Source of the DNA: Candidatus Methylomirabilota bacterium
Lineage (GTDB): Bacteria > Methylomirabilota > Methylomirabilia > Methylomirabilales > JACPAU01
Reading direction: 5' to 3'
Length of the DNA: 5,731 nt
Assembly: GCA_016180705.1 (NCBI GenBank)
Contig: JACPAU010000258.1
Location: forward strand, 1 to 5,731
Part shown: piece after piece, positions 1-5,731 of the stretch
How positions within the stretch are numbered: the first letter of the stretch is position 1
Layout: each line of letters begins with the position of its first letter
The notes under the pieces: generated by a model
What the model was told of the DNA's origin: nothing
The model's input: the letters and a program-made list of their open reading frames with translations, nothing else
The model's database searches: none
Translations under genes and position numbers: made by a program

Positions 1-2
1 TC

Positions 3-2795
3 CTCCTCTGCTTCTTCCTCTCGGGCGCGACCGGCCTCGTCTACGAGGTCGTCTGGCTCCGGCTGCTCGGCCTCGTCTTCGGGCACACGGTGTACGCGAT
101 CACCACGGTCCTCGCCGCCTTCATGGCCGGGCTCGCGCTGGGGTCGTTCGCCTTCGCCCGCGTCGTCGGACGGCTCAGCAACCTCCTGCGCGCCTACGGC
201 TGGCTCGAGATCGGCATCGGCCTCTCCTGCGCCGCCATCCCGGCCCTCCTCGGGGGGGCCGCCACCCTGTACCTCCGGCTGCACGGGGCGCTCGACCTCT
301 CCTATGACGCCTTCAGCCTCGTCCAGTTCCTCCTCGTCTTCGCGCTCCTCCTCCTTCCCACGGCGCTCATGGGCGGCACCCTGCCCGTCCTCAGCCAGGC
401 GCTCGCGGGGCCGCCCGGTCGCCTGGGCCGGACCATCGGGGTCCTCTACGCGGTGAACACCGCCGGGGCGGTCGTGGGCGTCGTCCTGGCGGGCTACGTC
501 CTGCTCCCCGCCATCGGCAACCGCGCCACCATCGCGGTCGCGGTCGGGGCGAACCTGGCGGTCGGCGCCGTCGCGCTCTTCCTGAGCCGGTCCCGGCCCT
601 TCGCCCCGCCCGAGCCGGGGTCCCCGCCGGCGGCGCCCCAAGCGGCGCGGGCGGCGGGCGCGCCGCTCCCGGGGCCGCTCGGGCTCGCCGCGGCGCTCAC
701 GGTCGCGGCCCTCGGGCTCTCGGGGGCGGCCTCGATGATCTACGAGGTCGCCTGGACCCGGGCGCTCAGCCTCGTGATCGGCAGCTCGACCTACGCCTTC
801 ACCGCCATGCTGGTGGCGTTCCTCGTCGGGATCGCGGGCGGGAGCGCGGCCTACTCCTGGCTCCGGGGGACGCGGCCGGCCGGGCCGGCGACCTTCGCCG
901 TCCTGCAGGCCGGGATCGGCCTGGCGGTCGCCCTCGTCCTCCTCCTCTTCGAGCGGATGCCCGAACTCTTCCTGGTGGCCCTGCGCTGGTCGGACTCCCC
1001 GGGCTTTGTCCAGGGTGTCCAGTTCGCGGTGAGCGCCGGTGCGCTCCTCCTCCCAACCCTGCTCATCGGGGCCACCTTCCCCTGCGCGGTGGCGGTCGCG
1101 GCGCGCGGGGCCGGGCGGACGGGGCAGGACGTGGGGCACATCTACGCGGTCAACACGGTGGGCGCGATCGTGGGGACAGTCCTGGCCGGCTTCGTCCTGA
1201 TCCCGGCGCTCGGCGTGCACGCCGCGCTCAAGGTCGGGATCCTCCTCAACCTCCTGCTGGCCGCCGGCCTGTGGGGACTCTCCCCCCACGCGGCCGCAAC
1301 CTGGCGGTGGGGCGGGCTCGCGGCCGCCGTCCTCGCCGCCCTCGGCGCTGCCCTCGTCCCCCCGTGGGACCAGCGGGTGATGGCGAGCGGGCCGGCGATC
1401 TATGGGAAGGCCTACCTGGAGCCGAGCGCCCAGAGCGTCGGCAAGCGGTTACGGGAGCAGCGGCTGCTCTACTACCGCGACGGGCTGAGCGCCACGGTCT
1501 CGGTAAACCAGCGGGGCCAGCACGTCTTCCTGCGCGTGAACGGGAAGGCAGAGGCGGGAACGGCCTACGACATGCCCACCCAGCTCATGCTGGGCCACCT
1601 CCCGCTGCTCCTGCACCCCAAGCCGCAGCGGGTCCTCGTGATCGGGCTGGGGAGCGGGATCACGGCGGGGGCCGTCGCCCGCCACCCGATCGAGCGCCTC
1701 GACATCGCCGAGATCGAGCCGGCGGTGGTGGAGGCCTCCCGCTTCTTCGCCCACGAGCACGGGGAGGTCCTGGCCGACCCGCGGGTCCGGCTCGTCCTCG
1801 CGGACGCCCGCACCTTCCTCCTCACCACGGCCGAGCGCTACGACGTCATCATCTCCGAGCCCTCGAACCCCTGGATCGGCGGCCTGGCCTCGCTCTTCTC
1901 CGTCGAGTTCTTCACCCTGGCCCGGGAGCGCCTGCGCCCCGGCGGGATCATGCTCCAGTGGCTCCAGGCCTACAACCTCTTCCCGGACGACCTCCGGATG
2001 GTGCTCCAGACGTTCCGGACGGTGTTCCCGGGGACGAGCGTGTGGAACACGCACGGGGACTTCCTGATCCTCGGCAGGACGGAGCCGGGGCCCGTGGACT
2101 TCGCCCTCGTCAAGGCACGCTACCAGGCGAACCCCGCCCTCCGCCGCGACCTCGAGCGGATCGGCGTCCCGGCCTCGCCCGGGGTCCTCGGCTTCTTCAT
2201 GCTCGGGGAGAAGGACGCCGCCCGCCTCGCCGAGGGCGCGGGTCTGAACACCGACGACCGGCTCCCCCTGGAGTTCTCGGCACCGCGGGCCCTCTACGTG
2301 GACACGACCAACATCAATTGGAAGATGGTCCACCGGTTCAAGGCGGCCGAGCTGCCGGAGGTGACGCCGGCCGGCCGGCAGGAGCTCGAGCGGCCCGAGG
2401 CGCGCTACGCGATCGGCATGGCTCTTCTGAACCGCAACGTGTACGGGGATGCGCTCTTCCATTTCCAGAAGGCGCTCGAGCGCGATCCAGGCCACACCCT
2501 GTCCCTGCTCCGGGCCAGCGTCATCTACCTCAAGGTCGGCCGCCCGAAGGAGGCGCTAGATCTTGCGGAGCGCGCGCGCCCTCATCCGGGTCCTGCAGCA
2601 CCGCTCGTTCAAACCCGGCAACAGTCGCTGAAGCCGCCCCGGCGGGTCGGGTGGCTGCGCCGCGGGCGCTCGACCCCTACGTCCCGACCCGCAGAGGGCT
2701 CGTCAGGTCCTTCAGGAGTGCGACTGTGGAGAGGGCGGAGAGTTTCCCGGTGCGGGGGTTCTCCTCGGAGGGGACGTTCTCGATGTGCGTCGTGA
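3..2795 (+). CDS. Fused multi-pass membrane / spermidine synthase-like / TPR protein, 5'-partial
   Basis: The gene enters from the left edge: the frame is open and conserved from base 3, and the GTG at 90 is internal. Domains in order: a duplicated hydrophobic transporter-like region (21 to about 1275, many membrane helices), an extra helix near 1308-1368, a spermidine/spermine-synthase-type Rossmann domain (about 1470-2090), and a short TPR region (about 2400-2570). The nucleotide-binding loop IGLGSGIT lies at 1641-1664, DIAEIEP follows at about 1701, and DVIISEPSNPW lies at 1842-1874. This architecture matches the bacterial 'fused MFS/spermidine synthase' family. Canonical SpeE residues are replaced (see findings), so true aminopropyltransferase activity is doubtful and the substrate is unknown. 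The open frame runs to TGA at 2793-2795, overlapping nadX by 119 bp. The last ~70 residues are Arg-rich and unlike the family. A frameshift at 2571-2580 would end the protein at 2631, which I think is the original end. Family assignment is secure; the 3' end is not. Confidence 0.88.
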   Translation, partial: LLCFFLSGATGLVYEVVWLRLLGLVFGHTVYAITTVLAAFMAGLALGSFAFARVVGRLSNLLRAYGWLEIGIGLSCAAIPALLGGAATLYLRLHGALDLSYDAFSLVQFLLVFALLLLPTALMGGTLPVLSQALAGPPGRLGRTIGVLYAVNTAGAVVGVVLAGYVLLPAIGNRATIAVAVGANLAVGAVALFLSRSRPFAPPEPGSPPAAPQAARAAGAPLPGPLGLAAALTVAALGLSGAASMIYEVAWTRALSLVIGSSTYAFTAMLVAFLVGIAGGSAAYSWLRGTRPAGPATFAVLQAGIGLAVALVLLLFERMPELFLVALRWSDSPGFVQGVQFAVSAGALLLPTLLIGATFPCAVAVAARGAGRTGQDVGHIYAVNTVGAIVGTVLAGFVLIPALGVHAALKVGILLNLLLAAGLWGLSPHAAATWRWGGLAAAVLAALGAALVPPWDQRVMASGPAIYGKAYLEPSAQSVGKRLREQRLLYYRDGLSATVSVNQRGQHVFLRVNGKAEAGTAYDMPTQLMLGHLPLLLHPKPQRVLVIGLGSGITAGAVARHPIERLDIAEIEPAVVEASRFFAHEHGEVLADPRVRLVLADARTFLLTTAERYDVIISEPSNPWIGGLASLFSVEFFTLARERLRPGGIMLQWLQAYNLFPDDLRMVLQTFRTVFPGTSVWNTHGDFLILGRTEPGPVDFALVKARYQANPALRRDLERIGVPASPGVLGFFMLGEKDAARLAEGAGLNTDDRLPLEFSAPRALYVDTTNINWKMVHRFKAAELPEVTPAGRQELERPEARYAIGMALLNRNVYGDALFHFQKALERDPGHTLSLLRASVIYLKVGRPKEALDLAERARPHPGPAAPLVQTRQQSLKPPRRVGWLRRGRSTPTSRPAEGSSGPSGVRLWRGRRVSRCGGSPRRGRSRCAS
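21..1275 (+). repeat. Internal protein-level duplication in the membrane region
   Basis: Two homologous halves lie about 233 residues apart. Copy A (about 21-570) opens with SGATGLVYEVVWLR and copy B (about 720-1275) with SGAASMIYEVAWTR. Both continue with a glycine, YAxT or YAFT, then an AF..G.A.GS pattern. Later, PTALMGGTLP in A matches PTLLIGATFP in B, and LYAVNTAGAVVG (444 onward) matches IYAVNTVGAIVG (1140 onward). The offset is 699 nt at the start and 696 nt at the later motif, so the copies are nearly collinear. A Pro/Ala-rich linker (about 585-690) joins them. The two-fold design is typical of transporter-like membrane proteins and appears to be a family trait, not a recent event. Confidence 0.8.
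2571..2631 (+). other. Probable frameshift near the 3' end of the synthase-like gene
   Basis: The TPR helix reads EALDLAERAR up to the alternating CG run at 2571-2580. In the continuing frame the next 18 codons have only about half G/C at the third position and give a Pro/Arg-rich tail. In the frame that starts with GCC at 2578, 15 of 17 sense codons end in G or C, and they read ALIRVLQHRSFKPGNSR followed by TGA at 2629-2631. That neatly completes a TPR-like helix and stops 45 bases before nadX ends. One extra base, or loss of one CG dinucleotide, explains the shift. It may be a real mutation or a sequencing/assembly slip; the sequence alone cannot tell. Confidence 0.65.
2642..2692. terminator. 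Candidate stem-loop between convergent synthase-like gene and nadX
   Basis: A perfect 10-bp inverted repeat (GCGGGTCGGG at 2642-2651 and its complement at 2683-2692) encloses a 31-nt loop. The loop contains a smaller 5-bp hairpin (2657-2661 with 2665-2669). It sits just after the inferred stop at 2631, and its right arm encodes the last codons of nadX. The position suits a bidirectional terminator, but there is no T tract on either strand, and 10-bp repeats arise readily by chance at this GC content. Confidence 0.25.
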
Positions 2796-3384
2796 GCCGG
2801 CCGAACTCCCCCGTGATCTCGATGTCATGCGTGTTGCGCGCGAGCCCCGGGACCGCCACGACCCGCACCCGCGTCCGGTCCGGCCCCACCCCCGCCAGGC
2901 TGAGCGCCGCCGAGACGTTCACGTTCGCCGGGAAGGCCTTGCAGGCCTCCCGCGCCGTCCCCTCGAAGAGGACCGTCTCCGCCGTCAGGGCCTCCAGGTT
3001 GATGCCCCGCTCGACGACGTAGGGGGCCCCGGCGAGCCCGCGGGGCGGCTTGCGCGTCACCAGGGTGACGGCCTCGATGCGCCCGACGCTCGCCCCCTTG
3101 ACCCCGTCCAGGCCGAGGATGGCCCCGGAAGGGACGTAGATCCTCGCGCCCGTCCGTCTGGCTAACTCCGCCCACTCCGGGTGCTCGAGCAGCCCGCCCG
3201 CGCTCAGGACGACGAGGGACTTGCCGGCGGCGACCGCGCGGGGCGCGAGGTCCCGCAGCGCCGCGGCGGTGGCCGCCTCGATCAGGTGCAGGGCGGCGAC
3301 CGTTGCCCCCGGGACCTCCCCCGCGTCCACGGCGCGGCAGACGGCCCGGCCGATCGTCCCGACCCCCACGACGCCCAGCCTCAC
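2677..3384 (-). CDS. nadX: L-aspartate dehydrogenase (NadX family), internally shortened
   Basis: The predicted enzyme oxidises L-aspartate with NAD(P)+ to iminoaspartate, the precursor that NadA condenses to quinolinate in NAD synthesis; it is cytoplasmic. The 235-residue product shows the N-terminal dinucleotide-binding loop GVGTIG (residues 7-12), IYVPSGAILGLDG (82-94), TRKPPRGLAGAPY (110-122), FPANVNVSAALSLAG (151-165), and NTHDIEI (184-190). His186 of that last motif matches the proposed catalytic histidine. The C-terminal ENVPSEENPRT segment (202-212) is also typical. GTG at 3384 is chosen because AGGAGG stands 7 nt upstream and the Rossmann motif begins at residue 3. The family usually has about 265 residues. 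The shortfall lies at one place: VAALH (29-33) runs straight into LIEAAT (34-39), skipping roughly 30 residues of the Rossmann fold. No nadA, nadB or nadC is in the window. The gene is convergent with its left neighbour and divergent from the DUF3105 gene. Family is very likely; activity of this shortened form is uncertain. Confidence 0.9.
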   Translation of the reverse strand: MRLGVVGVGTIGRAVCRAVDAGEVPGATVAALHLIEAATAAALRDLAPRAVAAGKSLVVLSAGGLLEHPEWAELARRTGARIYVPSGAILGLDGVKGASVGRIEAVTLVTRKPPRGLAGAPYVVERGINLEALTAETVLFEGTAREACKAFPANVNVSAALSLAGVGPDRTRVRVVAVPGLARNTHDIEITGEFGRLTTHIENVPSEENPRTGKLSALSTVALLKDLTSPLRVGT

Positions 3385-3391
3385 CCCAGCC

Positions 3392-3397
3392 CCTCCT
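3392..3397 (-). promoter_or_regulatory. Ribosome binding site of nadX
   Basis: On the minus strand the full AGGAGG consensus lies 7 nt before the GTG at 3384. It decides the non-ATG start, since no better start lies nearby in frame. Confidence 0.75.
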
Positions 3398-3414
3398 GGC
3401 GCAATGCGCGCCGC

Positions 3415-3443
3415 CCCCTAGCCCGGCGGGGGGTGGAAGTCAA
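3415..3443 (-). promoter_or_regulatory. Candidate promoter for nadX
   Basis: On the minus strand TTGACT (3443-3438, five of six matches to the -35 consensus) is followed after exactly 17 nt by TAGGGG (3420-3415), a poor -10 with only the first two bases matching. Transcription would begin near 3408, giving a leader of about 24 nt that carries the AGGAGG site. Spacing and position support it; the weak -10 keeps confidence low. Confidence 0.3.
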
Positions 3444-3453
3444 CGCGTGCTGC

Positions 3454-3482
3454 TCGACAGCGCGCGGGCCCTGCGCTAGACT
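3454..3482 (+). promoter_or_regulatory. Candidate sigma70-type promoter for the DUF3105 gene
   Basis: TCGACA (3454-3459, five of six matches to TTGACA) and TAGACT (3477-3482, four of six matches to TATAAT) are separated by the ideal 17 nt. A start near 3489 would give a leader of about 22 nt with the Shine-Dalgarno sequence at 3498-3503. The -35 lies 10 bp from the candidate nadX -35 (3438-3443), so the two promoters are back to back without overlap and could be co-regulated. Confidence 0.45.
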
Positions 3483-3497
3483 CGACCCCCACCAGCG

Positions 3498-3503
3498 AGG
3501 GGA
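3498..3503 (+). promoter_or_regulatory. Ribosome binding site of the DUF3105 gene
   Basis: AGGGGA lies 7 nt before the ATG at 3511. It supports that start over any earlier in-frame codon. Confidence 0.6.
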
Positions 3504-3510
3504 ACGGCCC

Positions 3511-4098
3511 ATGCCGGTCGAGCAGCGGACAGAGACGAGGAAGGAACGCCGGGAGGCGGCGCGGGAGAAGCGGCGACACGAGGCGCGGCGCCGGCAGGCG
3601 GCCATCTGGCGCCGCCGGCTCCTCCTCGGGGCGGTGGCGGTGGCGGCGGTCGCGGCCATTGGGTACTGGTGGTATTCCCGGGCGGCGGTCCGGGGCTCCT
3701 GGGAGTACTTCTCCTCGCAGGGCAACGCCCACATCGCCCGGGTGGATGCCCCCCACGAGCCCTACAACAGCAATCCCCCCACCTCCGGCCCGCACGTCTC
3801 CTGGCTGGCTCCCTGGGGGGTCCAGAAAGGCCCCGTCCCTCCAGAAGTCCTGGTCCACAACCTGGAGGATGGGGGCGTGGTCATCTATTACGGCTGCGAG
3901 GACTGCCCCGATCTGGTGGCGAAGCTCGCGGCCATCGTGAACCGGCACGAGCGGGTTGTGCTGGTGCCGGGCAGGGGGCTCAGCCGCCGGATCGTCCTCA
4001 GCGCGTGGGCCGTCCTGGACCGGATGGACGAGTTCGACGAGGCCCGGATCGAGCGCTTCATCAAGACGCACGAGAAGGTGGACCACCACCCCCGCTAG
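3511..4098 (+). CDS. Membrane-anchored DUF3105 family protein
   Basis: The 195-residue product has three parts. Residues 4-36 are a highly charged Arg/Glu-rich segment likely to form a cytoplasmic helix. Residues 37-55 are a single hydrophobic helix, with positive charges before it predicting N-in, C-out topology. Residues about 64-190 form a DUF3105 domain outside the membrane. The diagnostic motif [11 protein letters not shown] is at 85-95, followed by [13 protein letters not shown] at 115-127. His95 and His116 are conserved candidates for metal or substrate binding. The usual LEHG reads LEDG here (Asp120, GAT at 3868). Cys129 and Cys132 form a CxxC (GCEDC), so a disulfide or redox/metal role is possible. 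The domain's biochemical function is unknown. ATG 3511 is favoured by its Shine-Dalgarno site and promoter. The frame stays open upstream, but that stretch is antisense to nadX and Arg/Pro-rich. The gene appears monocistronic, and its TAG overlaps the typA stop by 4 nt. Confidence 0.88.
   Translation: MPVEQRTETRKERREAAREKRRHEARRRQAAIWRRRLLLGAVAVAAVAAIGYWWYSRAAVRGSWEYFSSQGNAHIARVDAPHEPYNSNPPTSGPHVSWLAPWGVQKGPVPPEVLVHNLEDGGVVIYYGCEDCPDLVAKLAAIVNRHERVVLVPGRGLSRRIVLSAWAVLDRMDEFDEARIERFIKTHEKVDHHPR
4095..4098. other. Shared palindromic CTAG supplying stop codons to both convergent genes
   Basis: On the plus strand TAG at 4096-4098 ends the DUF3105 gene. On the minus strand TAG at 4097-4095 ends typA. 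The four bases CTAG therefore carry both stops, leaving no intergenic space, so any transcription terminator must lie inside the opposite gene. Confidence 0.9.
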
Positions 4099-5731
4099 AC
4101 CCCGCCCGCAGGCTCCCGCGGCGCTCCCGCCGGCCCGCGGCTCCGGGCGTGCGCCCGCTCCGCGGCAGACCGGAGCCGCTTGCGCACCCGGATGGCCTGG
4201 GGCGTGACCTCCACCACCTCATCCTCGCCGATCCACTCCAGGGCCGCCTCCAGGCCGAGCAGCCGGGGCGGCGTCAGCCGGATGGCCTCATCCGCGGTGG
4301 AGGCCCGGATGTTGGTGAGTCTCTTCTCCTTGGTTACGTTCACGTCTAGGTCCGCCGCCTTCGCGTTCTCGCCGCAGACCATCCCCTCGTAGACCGGTGT
4401 CCCGGGCCCGATGAAGAGGGTGCCCCGCGGCTCCAGGTGGTGCAGGGCGTACGCCGTGGCCACCCCGGCCCGGTCCGCCACCAGCGCCCCGGTCCCCCGC
4501 CCCGCCATCCTCCCCTGCCAAGGCTCGTACCCGTCGAAGAGGGTATTGAGGATCCCGGTCCCCCGGGTGTCGGTCAGGAATTCCCCCCGGAACCCGAGGA
4601 GTCCCCGGCTGGGGATCCGGAACTCCAGCCGGACCCGCCCCGTCCCGCGGTTGACCATCTGGAGCATTTTTCCCTTGCGGGTTCCCACCTTCTGCGTGAC
4701 GACCCCGATGAACTCCTCGGGGCAGTCCACGGTCAGGTGCTCGACCGGCTCCGAGAGGACGCCGCCCTCGACCCGGGTGACCACCTCGGGGCGGCCCACG
4801 GTCAGCTCATACCCCTCCCGGCGCATCATCTCGATGAGGATGGCCAGCTGCAGCTCGCCCCGCCCCATCACCACGAAGGCGTCCGGGCTCTCGGTCTCCT
4901 GCACCCGGATGCTGACGTTCCCCAGCGCCTCCCGCTCCAGGCGCGCCCGGAGCTGCCGGGAGGTGACGAACTTCCCGTCCCGCCCGGCGAAGGGGGACGT
5001 GGTCCCCGTGAAGACCATCTGGATGGTGGGCTCGTCCACCCGGATGGGCGGGAGGGGGACCGGCCGCTCGGGGTCGGCGCGGGTCTCGCCGATGAAGATC
5101 CCCTCGATGCCGGCTACGGCCGCGATGTCGCCGGCGGAGGCCTCGGCCACCTCCAACCGGCTGAGCCCGTCGAAGGTGTAGAGGGTCGTGATCCGCCCGG
5201 GCTCCACCCGCCCGTCCCGCTTGCAGACGGCCACCGGGGACCCGGCCCGCAGCCTCCCCGCCACGATCCGGCAGAGGGCCAGGCGCCCCACGTAGTCGCT
5301 GTAGTCCAGGTTGGCCACCAGGGCCTGCAGGGGCGCGCCGGGGTCGGCCGCGGGGGCCGGGAGGGCCTTCAGGATGAGGTCGAAGAGGGGGCGCAGGCTG
5401 GTCCCGGGGACCGCCGGGTCGGTCGTCGCGGTCCCGCGGCGGGCGTCGGTATAGATGAGGGGGAAGTTGATCTGGGCCTCGCTCGCGTCCAGGTCGAGGA
5501 AAAGCTCGTAGATCTCGTCCACGACGGCCCGGATGCGGGCGTCGGGTCGGTCTATCTTGTTCACCACCACCAGGCAGGGGAGGTTCCGCTCCAGCGCCTT
5601 CTTCAAGACGAAGCGGGTCTGGGGGAGCGGCCCCTCGGCGGCGTCCACCAGGAGCAGCACCCCGTCCACGAGGGCGAGCGCGCGCTCCACCTCGCCGCCG
5701 AAATCCGCGTGGCCCGGGGTGTCCACGATGT
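4095..5731 (-). CDS. typA: Ribosome-associated translational GTPase TypA/BipA, 5'-partial
   Basis: TypA/BipA is a cytoplasmic EF-G-like GTPase that binds the ribosome and helps 50S assembly and growth under stress or cold. The gene runs off the right edge. The visible part starts at ..[16 protein letters not shown], so G1 (P-loop) and switch I, about 70 residues by comparison with E. coli BipA, lie outside. Taking the codon at 5726-5724 as residue 1 (a Val inside the protein, not a start): G3 DTPGH is 2-6, G4 NKID is 56-59, the G5 region is YTDAR at 92-96, domain II starts near 133, and domain III carries [16 protein letters not shown] (243-258) and [18 protein letters not shown] (288-305). 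The BipA-specific C-terminal region includes [13 protein letters not shown] (371-383) and KRLTNIRAS (468-476), ending [13 protein letters not shown] (505-517). A further 26-residue Arg/Ala/Gly/Pro tail precedes the stop. The BipA-specific C-terminus excludes LepA, EF-G and TetM-type proteins. No frameshift is seen. Confidence 0.96.
   Translation of the reverse strand, partial: IVDTPGHADFGGEVERALALVDGVLLLVDAAEGPLPQTRFVLKKALERNLPCLVVVNKIDRPDARIRAVVDEIYELFLDLDASEAQINFPLIYTDARRGTATTDPAVPGTSLRPLFDLILKALPAPAADPGAPLQALVANLDYSDYVGRLALCRIVAGRLRAGSPVAVCKRDGRVEPGRITTLYTFDGLSRLEVAEASAGDIAAVAGIEGIFIGETRADPERPVPLPPIRVDEPTIQMVFTGTTSPFAGRDGKFVTSRQLRARLEREALGNVSIRVQETESPDAFVVMGRGELQLAILIEMMRREGYELTVGRPEVVTRVEGGVLSEPVEHLTVDCPEEFIGVVTQKVGTRKGKMLQMVNRGTGRVRLEFRIPSRGLLGFRGEFLTDTRGTGILNTLFDGYEPWQGRMAGRGTGALVADRAGVATAYALHHLEPRGTLFIGPGTPVYEGMVCGENAKAADLDVNVTKEKRLTNIRASTADEAIRLTPPRLLGLEAALEWIGEDEVVEVTPQAIRVRKRLRSAAERAHARSRGPAGAPREPAGGV
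4137..4179. terminator. Candidate stem-loop downstream of the DUF3105 stop, inside the typA 3' end
   Basis: A perfect 10-bp inverted repeat (GCGGCTCCGG at 4137-4146, complement at 4170-4179) encloses a 23-nt loop. The small self-complementary segment at 4144-4157 overlaps it as an alternative fold. It lies about 40 nt after the DUF3105 stop and could end that transcript. There is no T tract (only TT follows), it encodes part of TypA's variable tail, and chance is plausible at this GC content. Confidence 0.2.

Larger units (their letters stand above)
3449..3526. repeat. Separated 10-bp inverted repeat flanking the DUF3105 start
   Basis: GCTGCTCGAC at 3449-3458 is exactly complementary to GTCGAGCAGC at 3517-3526, 58 nt apart. 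The left arm covers most of the candidate -35 element and the right arm lies in codons 3-6 of the DUF3105 gene. It could be a pair of operator half-sites, but the left arm is upstream of the predicted transcription start, so it cannot form an mRNA hairpin from that promoter. Chance is a real alternative. Confidence 0.2.

Noticed and set aside
90..92. GTG as the start of the synthase-like gene
   Set aside because: The frame is open and clearly homologous (SGATGLVYEVVW..) from base 3, and that segment is repeated in copy B, so the true start is outside the window.
1449..2495. Long minus-strand open frame antisense to the synthase domain
   Set aside because: It has no recognisable motif, is rich in Arg/Glu/Pro/Gly as expected from reading GC-rich codons backwards, and lies opposite a well conserved domain.
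1271..3022. 583-codon plus-strand open frame spanning two genes
   Set aside because: The Arg/Pro/Gly-rich translation runs across both the synthase gene and antisense nadX; it is an out-of-frame by-product of high GC.
3181..3510. Upstream extension of the DUF3105 reading frame
   Set aside because: It would be antisense to nadX and pass through the promoter region; the ATG at 3511 has a good ribosome binding site and begins a sensible topology.
4144..4157. Short hairpin CGGGCG-TG-CGCCCG as a stand-alone terminator
   Set aside because: It is a tiny palindrome inside the typA coding tail, without a T tract, and conflicts with the larger stem at 4137-4179.
3669..4349. Out-of-frame plus-strand open frame across DUF3105 and the typA end
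   Set aside because: It is a frame shadow with Pro/Arg/Gly-rich composition and no domain similarity, while the overlapping frame holds clear DUF3105 motifs.
4411..5181. 256-codon plus-strand open frame opposite typA
   Set aside because: The Ser/Arg/Pro-rich translation lies opposite one of the best conserved bacterial GTPases; it is an antisense shadow.
1..5731. A multi-gene undescribed system (defence, secretion or biosynthetic island)
   Set aside because: The genes alternate strand, none is mobile-element associated, and three of four belong to families found widely on bacterial chromosomes; nothing links them functionally.

Overview
This is a very GC-rich bacterial chromosomal segment. 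GC is strongest at third codon positions. It holds four protein genes, two of them cut by the window edges. I see no rRNA, tRNA, CRISPR array, transposase or integrase. The gene set (a large membrane protein with a spermidine-synthase-like domain, a NadX-type aspartate dehydrogenase, a DUF3105 protein and TypA/BipA), together with base composition, suggests an uncultured high-GC soil or sediment bacterium. Candidatus Rokubacteria or NC10/Methylomirabilota, or a deltaproteobacterial-type lineage, would fit. That placement is inference and no marker here settles it.

Layout: (1) From the left edge to about 2631 or 2795 (+) lies the 3' part of a fused membrane/spermidine-synthase-like/TPR protein. 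Its transporter-like N-terminal half is an internal duplication. Its methyltransferase-fold domain lacks the residues expected of a true aminopropyltransferase. Its last ~20 codons appear frameshifted at a CG-dinucleotide run (2571-2580). (2) 2677-3384 (-) is nadX, L-aspartate dehydrogenase, convergent with gene 1. It is about 30 residues shorter than usual because of an apparent internal in-frame loss in the Rossmann fold. (3) 3385-3510 is a 126-bp divergent intergenic region with back-to-back promoter-like elements and a Shine-Dalgarno sequence on each side. (4) 3511-4098 (+) is a membrane-anchored DUF3105 protein with an extracytoplasmic CxxC. (5) 4095 to the right edge (-) is the ribosome-associated GTPase TypA/BipA, lacking about its first 70 residues (beyond the window). 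It is convergent with gene 4, and one CTAG supplies both stop codons.

Neighbouring genes alternate strand (+ - + -), so no two form an operon inside the window and there is no evidence that they act in one pathway. NadX would supply iminoaspartate for NAD synthesis, TypA assists ribosome assembly or stress translation, and the two membrane proteins have no assigned substrate. I did not find a convincing undescribed multi-gene system. The points most worth a second look are the broken 3' end of gene 1, the shortened NadX fold, the altered active site of the synthase-like domain, and the shared CTAG stop.
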